Numbered from the stretch's first letter, positions 1 through 8,378 are shown. The stretch is 64,000 nt of DNA from Arsenicicoccus cauae (GCF_009707125.1 NZ_WLVL01000006.1:62001-126000); one strand, 5' to 3'. Numbers and translations: made by a program. The notes: a model not told the origin generated them from the letters alone.

Positions 1-60
1 CGACATCGGCTCACCGCTCCAGCCGTATGTCGTCCGCGCCGTCCCTGCATCGTGGTGGGG

Positions 61-795
61 TCACAGGACGGCGAGCTGCACCGCGCTGACCGCCACGAAC
101 GCCGTCACGATCCGCGCGAACCACACCTGGTCGATCCGCGCCACCACCTGCCGCCCGAGCCACGCACCCACCAGCACGACCGGCGCCAGCAGCGGCAGCA
201 ACGCCAAGCCGCGCCCCGTCACGAGTCCCAGCCCCACCATGAACGGCAGCTTCACGAGGTTGACCGCCAGGAAGAACCACGCCGTCGTGCCGAGGAAGGT
301 CCACTTCTCGTAGTTCTCGCGCAGGAGATAGAGATTCATGGCGGGACCTCCGGCGTTGGCCACCATGGTCGTGAAGCCGGCGAGCGCGGCATACGCCCGC
401 CCGACAGCGCGAGAACCCTGACGCGGCGCCGGGCGTCGCGCGCTCCACAGCTGGATCCCCAGCAGCACCAGCAAGATCGCGCCGATCACGCGCCGCAGCA
501 CGAGGTCGTCGACGACCGCCAGGAAGCCCACGCCCAGTCCCACGCCGAGCAGCACCGGCAGCACGAGCCGCACCAGCAGGCCCCGATCGACCGTATGCCG
601 GTACGCCCGCGTGGCCACCAGGTCGCCGACCAGCAGGAGGAGCAGGAGCGTCCCCGTCGACTCCTTGGCCGGCAGCGCGAGAGCGAAGAGCCCGACCGCC
701 ACCATCGCGGCGCCGCCGATCGCCGTCTTGGAGAAGCCGACGACGAGGGCGCCGGCCACCAGCAGCGACCAGGCGAGGGGGCTGAGCTCCGGCAT
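61..795 (-). CDS. TauE/SafE-family membrane permease
   Basis: This 244-residue protein looks like an integral membrane transporter of the TauE/SafE family, whose members export sulfite, sulfoacetate or related anions. The sequence is almost entirely hydrophobic segments broken by short polar loops. It starts MPELSPLAWSLL and carries the family-like GFSKTAIGGA turn after the first helix (around residues 20-30). A second family-like half begins near VANAGGPAMNLYLL. Eight or so membrane segments are expected, and the length is normal for the family. The ATG at 795 is chosen because the open frame further upstream is arginine-rich and lies over iolD. It starts 18 bases after the iolD stop in the same direction, so it is probably co-transcribed with the iol genes, but the substrate cannot be read from the sequence. 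Confidence 0.85.
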   Translation of the reverse strand: MPELSPLAWSLLVAGALVVGFSKTAIGGAAMVAVGLFALALPAKESTGTLLLLLLVGDLVATRAYRHTVDRGLLVRLVLPVLLGVGLGVGFLAVVDDLVLRRVIGAILLVLLGIQLWSARRPAPRQGSRAVGRAYAALAGFTTMVANAGGPAMNLYLLRENYEKWTFLGTTAWFFLAVNLVKLPFMVGLGLVTGRGLALLPLLAPVVLVGAWLGRQVVARIDQVWFARIVTAFVAVSAVQLAVL

Positions 796-812
796 ACGGC
801 CTCGTGCTCTGG

Positions 813-2747
813 TCAGAGGTGGTGGCGCTGGGCCGTCTTCTCCTCGGCGTACTCCGCGTGGGCCCGCTGCGTGGACTCCAGCTCGGACACCTCCGAGACC
901 GGCACGTCCCACCAGGCGTGACCGGGCGGGTTGGGGCCGCACAGGTCGGTCTCGATGTAGAGCACGACGGGGCCGTCCGCCGCCGCGGCCGTGGCGTAGC
1001 CGGCGCGGAACTCCTCGATCCCGTTGCAGCGCAGCACCTCTGCGCCCCAGGACGCTGCGTTGGCGGCGAGGTCGAAGGGGACCTTGTCGCCGTCGAGCCG
1101 ACCGGACTCGCGGTTGCGCATCCGATAGCTCGTCCCGAAGCGCTGCGAGCCGCGCGACTCCGACAGTGCCCCGATGGACGCGAAGCCGTGGTTCTGCAGG
1201 AGCACGACGATGACCTTGAGGCCCTCGGACACGATGGTCGCGAGCTCCATCGGCATCATCTGGTAGGTGCCGTCGCCGACGATCGCCACGACCTGACGGT
1301 CCTCGTGGCCGTCGCTGTCGAGCGCGAGCCGGACGCCCATCGCCGCGGGGATCTCGTAGCCCATGCAGGAGTAGGCGTACTCCAGGTGGTACTGCTCGGG
1401 GGTCCGCGCGCGCCAGAGCGCCTGCAGGTCCCCGGGCATCGAGCCGGCCGCGTTGATGACGACGTCGTGGTCGCCCATGAGCTCGTTGAGCGCGCCGAAG
1501 ACCTCGGTCTGCGCGGGGAGCGGCTGGTGGTCGCGGTGGTAGCACTCGTCGATGACCTGGTCCCACTCGGCCCACAGGTCCGCGGCGCGCTGCTGGTATG
1601 CCGGATCGGTGGTCCAGCCGTCGAGCGCGCCCTGGAGCGCGGTCAGCGCCTCGCGCGCGTCCGCCACCACCATCGTCGCCGCGTGCTTGGCGGCGTCGAA
1701 GGCGAGCACGTTGACGTTGACGAATCGCACGTCGGGAGAGGCGAACACGGTGTGCGACGCCGTCGTGAAGTCGCTGTAGCGCGTCCCCACCCCGATGACC
1801 AGGTCGGCCTCGCGGGCGAGGGTGTTGGCGGCACTGTTTCCCGTGGAACCAACCCCGCCGACGGACAGCGGGTGCTCCCAGCTGATCGCGCCCTTGCCGG
1901 CCTGGGTGTCGGCGACGGGGATGCCCGTGGCCGTGGCGAACTCACGCAGTGCCTCGCTCGCCCCGCTGTAGATCGCGCCCCCGCCGGCCACGAGCAGCGG
2001 TCGCTCGGCGGCGCGGATCGCCTCGACGGCCCGCTGCAGGGCGGCGGGCTCGGGGACGGGCCGGGCGACGTGCCACACCCTCGTGTCGAAGAGCTCGACC
2101 GGCCAGTCGAAGGCCTCGGCCTGGACGTCCTGCGGCAGGCAGATCGTGACGGCGCCGGTCTCGGCGGGGTCGGTGAGCACGCGCATGGCCGCCAGCAGGC
2201 TCGGGATCAGCTGCTCGGGGCGGTTGATGCGGTCCCAGAAGCGACTGACCGGCTTGAACGCGTCGTTGACCGACACGTCCAGGCTGCGCGGGTCCTCGAG
2301 CTGCTGCAGCACCGGGTCGGGGTAGCGGGTCGCGAACTGGTCGGACGGCAGGAGGAGCACGGGGAGGCGGTTGGTGGTGGCCAGGGCCGCGCCGGTGACC
2401 ATGTTGGTCGCGCCGGGCCCGATGGAGGTCGTGACCGCGAGCGTCTGCAGCCGGTCCTTGGTCGTGGCGTAGGCCGACGCCGCGTGGACCGCGCCCTGCT
2501 CGTTGCGGGCCAGGTAGTAGGGCAGGTGCTCGGCGTCGTCGCCGCCCTCCAGGGCGACCTGGTCCTGCAGCAGCGCCTGCCCGACGCCCGCGACGTTGCC
2601 GTGCCCGAAGATGCCGAAGCAGCCTGGGATCAAACGCTGCTCGTGGCCGTCCCGCTCGGACCACTGGTTGGCCAGGAAGCGCACGACCGCCTGGGCGACG
2701 GTCAGCCGCACGGTGGGTGCTCCGGCATACGGGTAGGTCGAGGTCAT
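813..2747 (-). CDS. iolD: IolD, trihydroxycyclohexane-1,2-dione hydrolase
   Basis: A thiamine-diphosphate enzyme of 644 residues that hydrolyses the cyclic diketone 3D-(3,5/4)-trihydroxycyclohexane-1,2-dione to 5-deoxy-glucuronate in cytoplasmic myo-inositol breakdown. The pyrimidine-binding domain carries the catalytic glutamate region (LARNEQGAVHAA, near residue 80). A central domain follows. The C-terminal pyrophosphate-binding domain has the GDGTYQ motif and its metal-binding stretch at roughly residues 485-515. The ATG at 2747 has a strong GAGGAGG ribosome site; an in-frame start 17 codons upstream lacks support. The gene follows the transaldolase-family gene by about 25 bases and is probably in one operon with it. 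The other iol genes (iolB, C, E, G) are not in view and would lie outside the window or elsewhere. Confidence 0.93.
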   Translation of the reverse strand: MTSTYPYAGAPTVRLTVAQAVVRFLANQWSERDGHEQRLIPGCFGIFGHGNVAGVGQALLQDQVALEGGDDAEHLPYYLARNEQGAVHAASAYATTKDRLQTLAVTTSIGPGATNMVTGAALATTNRLPVLLLPSDQFATRYPDPVLQQLEDPRSLDVSVNDAFKPVSRFWDRINRPEQLIPSLLAAMRVLTDPAETGAVTICLPQDVQAEAFDWPVELFDTRVWHVARPVPEPAALQRAVEAIRAAERPLLVAGGGAIYSGASEALREFATATGIPVADTQAGKGAISWEHPLSVGGVGSTGNSAANTLAREADLVIGVGTRYSDFTTASHTVFASPDVRFVNVNVLAFDAAKHAATMVVADAREALTALQGALDGWTTDPAYQQRAADLWAEWDQVIDECYHRDHQPLPAQTEVFGALNELMGDHDVVINAAGSMPGDLQALWRARTPEQYHLEYAYSCMGYEIPAAMGVRLALDSDGHEDRQVVAIVGDGTYQMMPMELATIVSEGLKVIVVLLQNHGFASIGALSESRGSQRFGTSYRMRNRESGRLDGDKVPFDLAANAASWGAEVLRCNGIEEFRAGYATAAAADGPVVLYIETDLCGPNPPGHAWWDVPVSEVSELESTQRAHAEYAEEKTAQRHHL

Positions 2748-2772
2748 CGTCGTCCTCCTCGGTGTGGTCGCG

Positions 2773-3840
2773 TCAGGGTGCCGGGACGAGGATGTCACGC
2801 ACGACCTGGTCGAGCTCCTCGTCGGCGGCGAGGAACTGCCGCAGCGTCTTGCGGGTGGCGCCGAAGGTGTCGAACTCCTCGGGGGTCATGCCGTCGACGT
2901 CGTACGCGCGGCGGAACTCCGGGACCTTGGTGTAGAGCTCGTCGACGATCGCCGGGTCGACCGGGACGCTCATGCGCTCGGGCAGCTCCTCCCCGGCGTC
3001 GACGATCCGCTGCTGCCACGCGAACGGCGGGGAGATCACGACGTCCCCGCCGACGAGCTCGGACAGCTGCTTGGTGTTGCGGAAGGCCGCGGACAGCAGG
3101 CGGGCTCGCAGCCCACGCTCGGCAAAGATGCCGTAGGCCTTCTTGAACGCCGCGATCCCGGCCCACTCCAGGTGCTCGGGGTCGATGTCGGTGCCGTCGG
3201 CCTTGACGCAGTCCTTGAGCCAGTCGTCGAGGCGGCCGCACATGATGGTGACGACCGGGCCCATCCCCTCGACGCTCCTGCCCTCGGCCTCGCGACGCCG
3301 CAGCCCGCGTTCGATGGCCTCCCCGGCGGCGACGGCCTGCGGGACGGTGAAGGAGACGGTGACGTTGATGCTGACCCCGCGGTAGGTCGCCTCCTCGATC
3401 GCCTCGATGCCGCGCCGGGTGGCGGGGATCTTGACGATGATGTTGTCGGCGAGCCCGCTGAAGTGCTCCGCCTGGTCGACGAGCTTGGCGGCGCTGCGGG
3501 CCAGGCGCGGGTCGGTCTGCATCGAGAGACGGCCGTTGCGCCCTGCATACCGCTCGAAGGCCGGCTCGAGCAGCCTGGCGGCGTCGATGGACAGCTCCTC
3601 GACGACCTTCCACCCGATCTCGGACTCGGTGGCCTCGGGCATCTCGGCGTCGAGCTCCTTGATCCGGGCGCTCCACCGCGGCAGGTCCGCCTTGACGCAG
3701 GTCACCGCGATGACCGGGTTGCAGGTGGCCCCCACCGCGCCGTACTCGATGGACTGCTTGAGCTCGACCGGGTCCGCGGAGTCGTTCCACAGGACGGTGG
3801 TCGGGTAGGCCTCCACCATCGAGTTCAGGTTGGTGCTCAT
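2773..3840 (-). CDS. Transaldolase-family protein of an inositol cluster
   Basis: A 355-residue class I aldolase-fold protein. The N-terminal GATCNPVIAVTC stretch resembles the strand 1 region of transaldolases, and IIVKIPATRRG places the Schiff-base lysine at about K137. The family forms a lysine imine with keto-sugars. Larger than fructose-6-phosphate aldolases and unlike the classical pentose-phosphate enzyme, it resembles the transaldolase-like genes that sit inside actinobacterial inositol operons, where the exact substrate is not established to my knowledge. The ATG at 3840 has GGAGG seven bases upstream; an in-frame ATG six codons earlier does not. It is the first gene leftward from the promoter at 3902-3930 and is followed by iolD. 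Confidence 0.85.
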   Translation of the reverse strand: MSTNLNSMVEAYPTTVLWNDSADPVELKQSIEYGAVGATCNPVIAVTCVKADLPRWSARIKELDAEMPEATESEIGWKVVEELSIDAARLLEPAFERYAGRNGRLSMQTDPRLARSAAKLVDQAEHFSGLADNIIVKIPATRRGIEAIEEATYRGVSINVTVSFTVPQAVAAGEAIERGLRRREAEGRSVEGMGPVVTIMCGRLDDWLKDCVKADGTDIDPEHLEWAGIAAFKKAYGIFAERGLRARLLSAAFRNTKQLSELVGGDVVISPPFAWQQRIVDAGEELPERMSVPVDPAIVDELYTKVPEFRRAYDVDGMTPEEFDTFGATRKTLRQFLAADEELDQVVRDILVPAP

Positions 3841-3901
3841 CAGCTGCCTCCAGTGCACGTCGACGTGCGGGTGGGTCGCGGGTGGGTTCGCGGGTCATGC
3901 C

Positions 3902-3930
3902 ATTCAAGCCGGGCGCCGATCCCCTGTCAA
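3902..3930 (-). promoter_or_regulatory. Promoter and operator region of the iol genes
   Basis: Reading leftward, a perfect TTGACA (3930-3925) is followed after 17 bases by TTGAAT (3907-3902), about 60 bases before the transaldolase-family start. Just upstream on the same strand lie the direct and inverted elements TGTCA (3925-3929) and TGTCCTGACA (3936-3945, TGTC and GACA arms). This suggests that the divergent GntR protein binds over the -35 box. The promoter is a sequence match; regulation by the neighbour is inference. Confidence 0.55.
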
Positions 3931-4021
3931 CCTATTGTCCTGACATTTGCACACTGGACTCAGTGCCGGCCCACCCGTCGTCGCGCCCGCTCGCCATGAC
4001 GAGATCGGATACTGTGCAACC

Positions 4022-4762
4022 GTGCCCACGCCGTTGCCCGTCTCGCTGGACCGTGCGGCCCCCACACCGCTCTACGACCAGCTCGCGGCCCAGCTGCGCG
4101 CCGCGATCGACGACGGCGTCCTGCAGCCCGGCGACCCCTTCGAGAACGAGCTGTCCCTCGCCGCCCGTCTGCACGTGTCGCGACCCACCGTCCGCAAGGC
4201 CATCGCCCAGCTCGTCGCCGACGGGCTGCTGGTGCGGCACCGCGGCATCGGCACCCGCGTCGCCTCCCCGGTCGTGCACCAGCGGGACGACCTGACCCCC
4301 TTGTACGACGAGCTGGACCGCACCGGGCGCCGCCCCCAGACGCAGGTGGTCCGCCTGGTGCCCGCCCGTCGCAACAAGGTCGCCGCCACGGCCCTGGGGC
4401 TGGATCCCCGCGTGCCGCTCGTCTATCTGGAGCGGGTGCGCTGGTCGGACGGGCGCCCCCTGGTGGTGCTGCGGTCCTGGTTGCCGCCGCAGTTCGCGAC
4501 GCTCACAGCGGCCGAGCTGGGCGAGCACGGGCTCTACGAGCTGCTGGGGCGTCGCGGGGTGGTCGCCGACGTGGCCCGCCAGCGGCTGGGGGCCCGGATG
4601 GCGACGCTCACCGAGCGGCGCCAGCTGCAGCTCACGCGCGCCGACGCCGTGCTGACCGTGCTGTGGCAGTCGTACACCGCCGACGGGACCCCGATCGAGT
4701 ACGGCGACCACGCCTACCGCGGCGACCAGTACGTCGTGGACAACACCCTGCGCAATCCCTGA
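4022..4762 (+). CDS. GntR-family (HutC/UTRA type) transcriptional regulator
   Basis: A 246-residue repressor-like protein. The winged helix-turn-helix occupies about residues 10-75 (PLYDQLAAQL, then FENELSLAARLHVSRPTVRKAI and the wing GIGTRV). A UTRA effector domain follows from about residue 90 to the end (LERVRWSDGRPLVVLRSW, SYTADGTPIEYGDHAYRGDQY). The family binds short palindromes and is released by small sugars or sugar phosphates. It is divergent from the transaldolase-family gene and iolD, so it most likely controls them in response to an inositol breakdown product; that is inference. The start is a GTG at 4022, since residues further upstream are unlike the family and begin before the expected first helix. 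Confidence 0.9.
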   Translation: MPTPLPVSLDRAAPTPLYDQLAAQLRAAIDDGVLQPGDPFENELSLAARLHVSRPTVRKAIAQLVADGLLVRHRGIGTRVASPVVHQRDDLTPLYDELDRTGRRPQTQVVRLVPARRNKVAATALGLDPRVPLVYLERVRWSDGRPLVVLRSWLPPQFATLTAAELGEHGLYELLGRRGVVADVARQRLGARMATLTERRQLQLTRADAVLTVLWQSYTADGTPIEYGDHAYRGDQYVVDNTLRNP

Positions 4763-4774
4763 CTCCCTCACCCC

Positions 4775-4875
4775 CACGCCGACCGGTCACCTCCAGACAC
4801 GCCGACCGGTCACCTCCAGACACGCCGACTGGTCAGAATCGGACGCCGTGGGCCTCCATCACTGACCAGTCGGCG
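4775..4875. repeat. 23-bp tandem repeat with an inverted third copy
   Basis: Two identical 23-base units (4775-4797 and 4798-4820, beginning CACGCCGACCGGTCACCTCC) are followed by a partial third copy with one change (4821-4836, CACGCCGACTGGTCAG). The 14 bases CGCCGACTGGTCAG at 4823-4836 return as an exact inverted copy at 4862-4875, with 25 bases between. The block lies just after the GntR stop. It could fold as a weak terminator or be the remnant of a small repeat family; I cannot tell which. Confidence 0.8.
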
Positions 4876-4900
4876 GGAGGGCGCGCGCGCAGACAGCGGA

Positions 4901-4940
4901 AGGCCCGGCGCCATGCCCCCGTGGGGATGGCGCCGGGCCT
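4901..4940. terminator. Bidirectional terminator between gntR and rplI
   Basis: A perfect 14-bp stem (AGGCCCGGCGCCAT at 4901-4914 with its complement at 4927-4940) closes a loop of 12 bases that can itself pair in part. It lies between the convergent GntR gene and rplI. No clear T run follows, which is usual for actinobacterial hairpin terminators. Confidence 0.8.
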
Positions 4941-5013
4941 CTCGGCATACGGCAGGTGAATCAGCCTGGGTCGATCACCTCGACCTGCGGTGAGACACCC
5001 GGCTGATGAACCT

Positions 5014-5072
5014 ACCGGGGGTGGGTCCATCAGCCTGGGGGACGGAGGCCGGTCGATGCCCCTACCCCCGGT
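5014..5072. repeat. Inverted GC-rich repeat downstream of rplI
   Basis: ACCGGGGGT at 5014-5022 is inverted as ACCCCCGGT at 5064-5072, four bases beyond the rplI stop. Nearby, CATCAGCCTGGG-like strings repeat (4967-4980 and 5029-5040). With 41 bases between the arms this may add to termination of the ribosomal operon. The rest of 4941-5075 holds nothing coding that I can see. Confidence 0.4.
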
Positions 5073-5075
5073 GGG

Positions 5076-5525
5076 TCACTTCGCGGCGACGACGTCCAGC
5101 TTGACGTTGGCCGTGACGTCCGCGTGCAGACGCACGGTCGCCTCGTACGCGCCGAGGGTGCGGATCGCGCCCTTGACCTCCAGCTTGCGACGGTCGACCT
5201 TGGGGCCGCCGGCGGACACGATCGCGTCGACGATCTGCGCGGTGTGGACCGAGCCGTAGAGGCGACCGGCCTCGCCGGACTTGACCGGCACCTTGTAGGC
5301 CTTGACCTCGAGACGCTGCTTGGCGTCCTTGGCCTCCTCGATCGTCTTGTGCTCGCGCGCGGCGCGGGCCTTCTGGATCGCCTCGACCTGCTTCTCGCCG
5401 CCCTTGGTCCACTGGGTCGCGAGCCCGCGGGGCATGAGGTAGTTGCGGGCGTAGCCGTCCTTGACCTCGACGATGTCGCCGGGGGCGCCGAGGCCGGTGA
5501 CCTCGTTGGTGAGGATGAGCTTCAT
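5076..5525 (-). CDS. rplI: Ribosomal protein bL9
   Basis: The 149-residue large-subunit protein L9, which bridges the 50S body near the L1 stalk. It begins MKLILTNEVTGLG and carries the family N-domain (GDIVEVKDGYARNYLMPRG, about residues 15-33), the long connecting helix and the C-terminal rRNA-binding domain ending KLDVVAAK. The length is standard. The ATG at 5525 has AAAGGA upstream; a longer frame would add an arginine-rich tail that overlaps rpsR. It is the last gene of the rpsF-ssb-rpsR-rplI operon, 22 bases after rpsR. Confidence 0.97.
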   Translation of the reverse strand: MKLILTNEVTGLGAPGDIVEVKDGYARNYLMPRGLATQWTKGGEKQVEAIQKARAAREHKTIEEAKDAKQRLEVKAYKVPVKSGEAGRLYGSVHTAQIVDAIVSAGGPKVDRRKLEVKGAIRTLGAYEATVRLHADVTANVKLDVVAAK

Positions 5526-5547
5526 GTCAGTTCGTCCTTTCCCGGGC

Positions 5548-5784
5548 TCAGCGAGCGGAGCTCGAGTAGGGCAGCAGGGCGACCTCGCGGGCGTTCTTGA
5601 CGGCCTTGGCGATGAGGCGCTGCTCCTGGACGGAGACACCGGTCACGCGACGTGCGCGGATCTTGCCGCGGTCGGAGATGAACTTGCGCAGCAGCGCGGT
5701 GTCCTTGTAGTCGATGTTCTCGACCTTGGCGGCCTTGAGCGGGTTCGCCTTCTTCTTGGGCTTGCGCACAACGGGCTTGGCCAT
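5548..5784 (-). CDS. rpsR: Ribosomal protein bS18, cysteine-free form
   Basis: A 78-residue small-subunit protein that pairs with S6 on the 30S platform. The body [19 protein letters not shown] followed by ARRVTG is canonical. The N-terminus, [19 protein letters not shown], lacks the cysteines that bind zinc in the S18 of mycobacteria and many bacteria. Such zinc-independent S18 proteins are usual in Micrococcales, so this is probably the main copy rather than a zinc-starvation spare. It lies 134 bases downstream of ssb and 22 bases before rplI. Confidence 0.97.
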   Translation of the reverse strand: MAKPVVRKPKKKANPLKAAKVENIDYKDTALLRKFISDRGKIRARRVTGVSVQEQRLIAKAVKNAREVALLPYSSSAR

Positions 5785-5918
5785 TGTGGAACTCCTTGGG
5801 TGTGCGATGCGTGGTGCCGCCGGCCTGGGGGCAGCGGCTCAGAGTGTGATGTCGGTATGACGGGCGCGATGCCCCGCCACCGACGGACGTGCTCGATCCG
5901 GACGGGTGCCGGGGTCGG

Positions 5919-6512
5919 TCAGAACGGCGGCTCGTCGTAGGACGGCGCTCCGCCGCCCCAGCCGCCCTGGCCGCCGGCCGCCGGCTGACCGCCGGACTGC
6001 TGACCGCCGCCGGAGCCACCGCCGGTCGACCAGGGGTCGTCGCCGGAGCCGGCATTGCCGCCGCCCCAGCCACCCTGGCCACCGCCGGAGCCGGCGTTGC
6101 CACCACCGAAGCCACCGCCCTGGCCGCCGCCACCACCGCCACCGCGCTGGGTGCGGGTGACCTTGGCCGTGGCGTAGCGCAGCGACGGTCCGACCTCGTC
6201 GACCTGCATCTCCATGACGGAGCGCTTCTGGCCGGACTCCTTGTCCTCCCAGGAGCGGGAGACCAGGCGACCGGTGACGACGACGCGCATGCCGCGCTGG
6301 AGGGACTCGGCGACGTTCTCGGCTGCCTCACGCCACACGGAGCAGCGCATGAACAGCGTCTCGCCGTCCTTCCACTCGTTGGACTGGCGGTCGAACGTGC
6401 GCGGCGTGGACGCCACAGTGAAGTTGGCGACGGCCGCACCGGACGGCGTGAACCGCAGCTCCGGGTCCTGGGTGAGGTTGCCGATGATCGTCAGCGTGGT
6501 CTCTCCGGCCAT
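5919..6512 (-). CDS. ssb: Single-stranded DNA-binding protein
   Basis: A 197-residue SSB. The OB fold occupies about residues 1-115 ([54 protein letters not shown]). A glycine-rich flexible linker of about 70 residues follows, and the protein ends DEPPF, a slightly altered form of the acidic tip (usually DDDIPF) that recruits repair and replication partners. It coats single-stranded DNA in replication, recombination and repair. It sits between rpsF and rpsR, the usual place in this operon. The ATG at 6512 is preceded by GAGGAGA. Confidence 0.97.
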   Translation of the reverse strand: MAGETTLTIIGNLTQDPELRFTPSGAAVANFTVASTPRTFDRQSNEWKDGETLFMRCSVWREAAENVAESLQRGMRVVVTGRLVSRSWEDKESGQKRSVMEMQVDEVGPSLRYATAKVTRTQRGGGGGGGQGGGFGGGNAGSGGGQGGWGGGNAGSGDDPWSTGGGSGGGQQSGGQPAAGGQGGWGGGAPSYDEPPF

Positions 6513-6560
6513 GGATCTCTCCTCGTCGAGCGGTGGTGGATCGAGCTGTGCGAGAACGAC

Positions 6561-6848
6561 TCAGGCGCCGGGGCGCAGGAGCTTGGTCCGCAGGATGGAC
6601 TCGTTCAGACCGAGCTGGCGGTCCAGCTCCTTGGCCGTGGCGGGCTCGGCCGTGAAGTTCACGACGGCGTAGTAGGCCTCGGCGTTCTTGTTGATCTCGT
6701 AGGCCAGGCGGCGCTTGCCCCACAGGTCGACGTTGTCGACGGTGCCCTTGTCCTGGGTGATGACGGTGAGGAACTTGTCCAGCGACGGCTGGATGGTGCG
6801 CTCCTCGAGAGCGGGGTCGAGGATGATCATCAGTTCGTACTGACGCAT
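6561..6848 (-). CDS. rpsF: Ribosomal protein bS6
   Basis: The 95-residue S6 protein of the 30S platform, which binds S18 and central-domain 16S r[20 protein letters not shown], the [10 protein letters not shown] strand and the AYYAVVNF strand are family hallmarks. It heads the rpsF-ssb-rpsR-rplI operon. The start has AGGAGG ten bases upstream. A 7-bp hairpin in the leader (6878-6896) is described separately. Confidence 0.97.
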   Translation of the reverse strand: MRQYELMIILDPALEERTIQPSLDKFLTVITQDKGTVDNVDLWGKRRLAYEINKNAEAYYAVVNFTAEPATAKELDRQLGLNESILRTKLLRPGA

Positions 6849-6877
6849 GCGTTAACCCACCTCCTCTGGTCTCGGCG

Positions 6878-6896
6878 GTCACGGTCTCTCCGTGAC
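6878..6896 (-). promoter_or_regulatory. Hairpin in the rpsF leader
   Basis: GTCACGG at 6878-6884 and its complement at 6890-6896 form a 7-bp stem with a 5-base loop, 30 bases upstream of the rpsF start and just before the ribosome site. In many bacteria the S6-S18 complex represses its own operon through a leader hairpin containing CCG. This stem carries ACCG on the transcript strand, so a similar role is possible but unproven. Confidence 0.35.
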
Positions 6897-6967
6897 AGGA
6901 GGGTGTGCATGACGCTCGCCCAGGCACCGCGACGGGCGTCGCGAGCACACAGACGAGCCGTCCTAGC

Positions 6968-8350
6968 CTACACGACCTTGAGCAGGACCTGGTCAGGGGC
7001 GTTGGCGGCGACGCCCGCCACGGGATCGCGCTCCGGACGCCCGGTGGCCTCGCGGTCCGGTGGCTCGTCCCGCGCGCGCCGGGTCACGACCCAGACCAGC
7101 CACAGCCACGCGGCGAGGCGGGCCACCACGAGCACCCCGAACCACCCCGCGGGCAGGCCCCGGTCGGGGTCGGTGCGGGCGGCGATGTGCAGCCACACCC
7201 CGACGAAGTAGGTCACCTCCACCGCGGCCCACACCAGGTGGTCGCGCCATCGCACGCCGATCAGCGCCAGCAGGGGCGGGACCCACAGCGCGGCCTGCGG
7301 CGGCAGGCTCTTGCCGGTCGCCGCGACGAGCACCACGAGCACGAGCGCGACCTCGGCGACGGCCGGCCGCCGCGCCGTACCCAGGGCAAAGAATGCGGCC
7401 ACCACGACGGCCGCCACCCAGCCGAGCACGGCCAGCAGGGTGGCGAGGCCGGTCGGGACGGCGACGCCGGCCGCGGCCAGCAGGTGGGTGAGCGAGCCGT
7501 AGCCCGGCGCGGCCGCCGCCCAGCCGGTGTAGACGTCCAGCGCCTGGCGACCGCTGAGCGCGACCACGGTGCCGACGACGGCCACGACCGTGAGCAGGGC
7601 GACGCCCGCCGCGAGCCCCCACTCGACCAGCCGCCCGGCGCGCAGGCACACCAGGCCGAGCGCGAGGACCAGCAGGACCGACGTGGACCGGCAGCTGATC
7701 GCGAGACCCAGCAGGATCCCGGCCTGCACCGCGTGCCGACGTCCCCACGCCACGAGCCCCGCGATGCCCAGGGTCACCGCCAGCAGGTCGAAGCTGACCA
7801 GGGCGGCCGTCGCGACGACGGGTGACAGGGCGAGGTGCGCCACCGCCCAGCGGGTGCGGGGCTGGGCGCGGACCAGCAGGCCGACGAGCAGGACGAGCAG
7901 GACGGTGAGCAGCCCCGCCCAGGCTGCGACGTAGACCTGGGCGGCCGGCAGCGTGCGCCCCTGCTCGGGCCCGCCCGGGACCAGCAGCGACAGCAGCCAC
8001 ATCACGACACCTGTGCCGGCCGGCTGCCCGACCCCGGACCCGTGGCCGTAGGCGAAGCCGCCGTCCGCCAGGCCGCTGCCCTGGTAGACGACGGGGATGT
8101 CGGAGTAGCAGGCGTGCCAGAACTGGTCCGCCGCACGCCACCCCCGCGCGAGGCAGTGGCCACGCAGGAGGACGGACAGGGCCATCAGCACGGTCGCCGT
8201 GCAGGACAGGACGACGACGGCGGGACCCAGACCACGGCGGCCGATGGCGGCATACCGCCCGACCGGACCACCCAGCCACTCGCTCGCGACCCGAGCCACC
8301 GGGTCCTCGCGGGTGGGCGCGACGGTGCGGGTGGGGTCGCTCAGCTGCAT
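6968..8350 (-). CDS. GT87-like polytopic membrane glycosyltransferase
   Basis: A 460-residue protein with about ten to twelve membrane segments. The N-terminal extracytoplasmic region after the first helix contains the acidic and aromatic stretch FWHACYSDIPVVY, typical of GT-C fold enzymes of the DUF2029/GT87 type, which move mannose or other sugars from polyprenyl phosphate onto lipids or polymers outside the membrane. The middle carries the helix ALSPVVATAALVSFDLLAV and many arginine-capped helices. The ATG at 8350 is preferred; upstream in-frame sequence is alanine, proline and arginine rich and lies over the PBP gene. It starts 29 bases after the PBP stop, so the two may be co-transcribed and act together in envelope synthesis. 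The acceptor is unknown. Confidence 0.7.
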   Translation of the reverse strand: MQLSDPTRTVAPTREDPVARVASEWLGGPVGRYAAIGRRGLGPAVVVLSCTATVLMALSVLLRGHCLARGWRAADQFWHACYSDIPVVYQGSGLADGGFAYGHGSGVGQPAGTGVVMWLLSLLVPGGPEQGRTLPAAQVYVAAWAGLLTVLLVLLVGLLVRAQPRTRWAVAHLALSPVVATAALVSFDLLAVTLGIAGLVAWGRRHAVQAGILLGLAISCRSTSVLLVLALGLVCLRAGRLVEWGLAAGVALLTVVAVVGTVVALSGRQALDVYTGWAAAAPGYGSLTHLLAAAGVAVPTGLATLLAVLGWVAAVVVAAFFALGTARRPAVAEVALVLVVLVAATGKSLPPQAALWVPPLLALIGVRWRDHLVWAAVEVTYFVGVWLHIAARTDPDRGLPAGWFGVLVVARLAAWLWLVWVVTRRARDEPPDREATGRPERDPVAGVAANAPDQVLLKVV

Positions 8351-8378
8351 GCGCCCATCATGCCCGCTCGCCCGCCGC

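Noticed and set aside
1836-1849. parS-like GTTTCCCGTGGAAC inside iolD
   Set aside because: The central CACGTG is changed; 35 kb from oriC and probably chance. Noted only as a degenerate match.
804-3146. A 780-codon plus-strand frame over iolD and the transaldolase-family gene
   Set aside because: It is the antisense shadow of two well-supported enzymes; composition is Val, Gly, Asp and Arg rich with no family resemblance.
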